Shown piece after piece: positions 61,301-64,000 of a stretch of 64,000 nt of DNA. The stretch is from assembly GCA_030267565.1 (NCBI GenBank), contig BRXU01000018.1:434001-498000 (forward strand), given 5' to 3'. Position numbers and translations under genes: made by a program. Under the pieces are notes generated by a model that worked only from the letters and a program-made list of their open reading frames with translations, was not told the origin of the DNA and ran no database searches. The DNA comes from Pleodorina starrii. Its lineage: Eukaryota; Chlorophyta; Chlorophyceae; Chlamydomonadales; Volvocaceae. Position 1 is the stretch's first letter; each line of letters starts with the position of its first letter.

Positions 61301-63712
61301 CGCCGGGTCGAGTGGTACCCGCGCCGCCCGCCACCTTTGGCTTCAGCAACGCGCAGGGCCTGCACCCAGTGGCCGACTCGACCGCGAAGCCGCCGGCCCA
61401 TGGCCCACAGCTCGGCCCCGGCAGCGGCCGCGCCAAGTCACGCGGCCGCCGTGCCGCCGCCCCGGCCGCCGCCGCCCCGACGGCGGCGGCCGCCGCCGCC
61501 AACATCGCCGCCGCCGTCGGATCGGCCCAGGATGTCGACGTCGGCGGCGCCGACAGCGACGGCGCCGTCGTGAGCAGCTCCGCACCGCATTCCCTGGAGC
61601 AAGATCTGCTGGCGGCGGCGCAGCGGCGCATGGAGGTGGACGAGGCTTCGGAGCGGCTGGCGGAGGGGCTGGCGGCCATGGTGGGGGCGCTGGAGGCGAC
61701 GGCGACGGCGGCGACGGAGGGCGGCGATGCGGGCGGCGGCTGGATGGGCGCGGTGGGCCTGCCGGAAGGCCTGTTGCAGCCGCCGGCGACGGGGCCTGAA
61801 GGGCAGGCAACGGTCGCGGCGGCGGCGGGACCGACCAGGGAGACACCAGGAGCTGCCGGCGGCCGGATGGCTAATGCTGACGTCGTGGGCGCCGCCGGCG
61901 ACGTGACCGGCGTCGTGACCGCCGACGCGACTGGCGGCGGCGGCGGCGGCGGCGAGGTTCTAAGTGAAGAGGATTTGGATTTCATCAAACGCGCCATCGT
62001 GGAGGATCATTTCGACCTGGACTGGGAGGTCAATGGCGGCAGCCCCAGCAGCCCAGGCAGCAGCCCAGGCAGCAGCCCAGGCTGCAGCAGAAGCGGCAGC
62101 AGAAGCGGCAGCAGAAGCGGCAGCCCGACGTGGGAGCCGCCGCTGCCGCGGCACCCGATCACCACCACCGCAGCTGAGCAGCAGCAGCAGCGGGCCTCGG
62201 AGTTGGCGCTGCACGGCGGCGCGCCGCCGGCCGACGGAAGGACGGCGGCTGGCGCTGACCCACGGGTCGGCCCGCCCGGCGACATTGCTCATATGGCTGT
62301 GGGCGACGAAGAGGAGGAGGAGGCGGTGGAGGGAACGGACAGCACTGCGGCGTCCCCGCCAGTGCCGTACAGCAACGCGGCGGGAAAGGTCGAAGTCGAG
62401 GGAAGCGGGCCGGAAGTGGCGGTCGTGGCATCCGCCGCCGCCGGCAGCACTGCACCGCCTGGTGCGGCTACCAGTCAAGGCCCAAGCGCTCCAGGGAGTT
62501 CCACTCCGTCGTTTGGCGGCGGCGGCGGCGGAGGCGGAGTCAGGGATACCGTTAGCGGCGGCGGTGGCGGCGGCGGCGGCAGCGCCGCCGGAGGCGGCGG
62601 TGGCTCCGGCGGCGGCGGCAGCGCCGGCGGCGGCGCCGCCAGCAGCAGCACCGATGAGGAGGAAGGCGCCGCCGCCGGCGGGCCCGCACCAACGCCGGGG
62701 CGGCAATGGGGCCCGGGCATCGGCAACATCCACTTCTGGCTGAAGGACTTGGCGGTGGAGAGGCAGGCTGAGTTGGCCGCACTGCAACAGCTACAGCAGC
62801 AACAGGAGCAGCAGCCCCGCCACCCTTCGACAGGCGAGACCGGCGCCGCCGCCGGCGGCACGTTACTTGTGGCCGACCCGGGCCTGATCAGCGGCCTCAG
62901 CGTTCACCGCGGCGCCGCTGACGTACTGCACGACCTGCCCAGCTACGGCGACGCCGGCGGGGGCGGCGACGCCGCCATTGGCCGAATCGGCGAGGTGGAC
63001 GACGGCAGCGGCACCGGCGGCAGTGGCGCCGCTGCTGCCATCGCCCGTGCTGCAGCTGCTGGCAGCGGCGAGGAGGAGGGAGGGCCTGGGCAGCGGGTGG
63101 TTTGCAAGGGGCCGACGCCGGAGGAGGACCCGCGGGGATACCAGGTGGGTCGGTGGGTCGATGTGGGTCGGTGGGTCGGTGGGTCGGTGGGTCGGTGGGT
63201 CGATGTGGGCCGGTGGGTCGGTGGGTCGGTGGGTCGGTGGGCCGGTGGGTCGGTGGGTCGGTGGGTCGGTGGGTCAGGGTAGGTTGACATGGGTCGGTAG
63301 GTCGGCGGGTTGGCAGGTCGATGTGGGTCGACGTGGGTCGTTGAGTGAGCAGGTCGGGGTGGGTCGGGGTGGGTCGGGGTGGGTTGGCGGATCGGTGGGT
63401 CGGGGTGGGTCGAGATGGCGGTTTCCTGGTTGATATGGTTGGGTTGCGTGCATCGTGCACCCCCAACATCCTAAAAAACCTTAAGCCCCATAAACCCTAT
63501 AAAACCCCTCCGGCAGGCGGCCGTGCATGCCACGAACATGGTCGAGGCCGAGGCGGCGGCGGGGCTGGTGACTGGGCCGCCGGATGTGGGAGAGGAGGCG
63601 GCGAGGAAGGAGGCGGCGGAGGCGGCGGAGGGCGGGTTGGAGGCGGAGAGCCGCCGCCGGGACTTGTCGTACGGCGGCAGCATGGAAGCGGAGGTGGCGG
63701 AGGGACTCGCGG
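58347..63712 (+). CDS. Large disordered protein of unknown function (3' end outside window)
   Basis: Exons are 58347 to about 58527, 58946-59478, 59875-63144 and 63517-63712, which ends in phase 1 at a GTGAGT donor, so the gene continues to the right. At least 1392 residues are encoded. The exon 1 donor is uncertain because several GT sites in a GGATCTGGGTT repeat give the same phase. I recognise no family. Ordered-looking pieces are EVCSATNRQCYLLSPDLKEL to LLPTRTTAHDVITIDEASLV (about 238-285), a helix around AENAGLSPEEIEQYGVDMFI (about 310-335), SEEDLDFIKRAIVEDHFDLD (about 940-960) and GNIHFWLKDLAVERQAELAA (about 1190-1215). The rest is His-rich (about 130-190), Ala/Gly/Ser/Lys-rich, or made of repeats such as SSPG and SGSR (62041-62127). 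Codon phase and GC-rich third positions support real coding. Confidence 0.8.
63145..63425. repeat. GTGGGTCG minisatellite in intron 3 of the unknown-protein gene
   Basis: Units of GTGGGTCG (8 bases) with GTGGGTCGAT and GTGGGTCGGG variants begin exactly at the donor site of exon 3 (GTGGGT). The core resembles the tract at 3150-3332 at the other end of the window. The donor itself is part of the repeat. Confidence 0.9.
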
Positions 63713-63743
63713 GTGAGTGAAGGGTTTGATAGGGTTTAGGATG

Positions 63744-63953
63744 CAGGGTGGCTATCTTTCCAGGTTAATATCTATCAGGATCTGTCTAGGAAGGGATTTT
63801 CCCGGCTGAACACGGCCCCGGGAGATATCATGCCCACCTGGCCGGATTATCTTAGGAAATTTTTGCACCTTATTTTTTTGCACGGCAAAATTACCTTCAG
63901 ATTTCCAAAATTTTCTCCCGAATATATATCCATATCTTCAGATAGCCACCCTG
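63744..63953. mobile_element. hAT-like MITE (210 bp) with 14-bp terminal inverted repeats and 8-bp target duplication
   Basis: The element begins CAGGGTGGCTATCT and ends with the exact reverse complement AGATAGCCACCCTG. It is flanked on both sides by the direct repeat TTAGGATG (63736-63743 and 63954-63961). The interior is AT-rich, unlike the surrounding sequence, and has no coding capacity. An 8-base duplication and a CAGGG-type terminus are typical of hAT-superfamily elements. It sits in the intron that follows the last visible exon of the unknown-protein gene. Confidence 0.9.
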
Positions 63954-64000
63954 TTAGGATGGAGTGGCGCTTAGGGGAGGGAGGAGGGGAGGGGGTGGGG

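Overview
This window is nuclear DNA of a GC-rich green alga, most likely a chlamydomonadalean (volvocine) species. The signs are spliced genes of 4-11 exons with GT-AG introns of about 0.1-1.5 kb, proteins padded with Ala/Gly/Gln/Pro runs, many GC-rich micro- and minisatellites, and algal or plant versions of plastid N-acetylglutamate kinase, MutS2, CPP/TSO1, a HUA2-like protein and a BLUS1/SPAK-type kinase. All exon models were spliced by hand from reading frame, splice-site phase and family similarity. No transcript data were used.

Layout. A 5' part of a MutS2 gene lies on the minus strand (1525-4224) and runs off the left edge. Divergent from it is a CPP/LIN54-type CXC transcription factor gene (6184-12602, plus; first exon not located), followed in tandem by a class I SAM-dependent methyltransferase (13850-18098, plus). 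A 5.3-kb stretch without a recognisable gene separates this from a 10.9-kb minus-strand gene (23426-34329) for a HUA2/HULK-like protein of about 2657 residues. Tandem and upstream of it is N-acetylglutamate kinase (35105-39873, minus). A 1.9-kb divergent spacer leads to a START-domain protein (41809-45986, plus). After 4 kb without a gene comes an 11-exon STE20/SPAK-like kinase (50062-57344, minus), divergent from a large disordered protein of unknown function (58347 to beyond 63712, plus).

The genes do not form a pathway; this is ordinary eukaryotic gene order. NAGK commits plastid glutamate to arginine synthesis, MutS2 is probably organellar DNA or translation maintenance, the CPP and HULK proteins are nuclear regulators, and the kinase is a signalling enzyme. 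No CRISPR array, operon, tRNA or rRNA was seen.

The most interesting non-gene signals are: a dispersed short element of the form GACCC-N2-GGGTC with ten exact copies in exons and introns and related GGGTC-based minisatellites; a 210-bp hAT-like MITE with 14-bp terminal repeats and an exact 8-bp target duplication; a perfect 27-bp hairpin in a NAGK intron; and three probable GC-AG introns, two of which flank the catalytic exon of the kinase.
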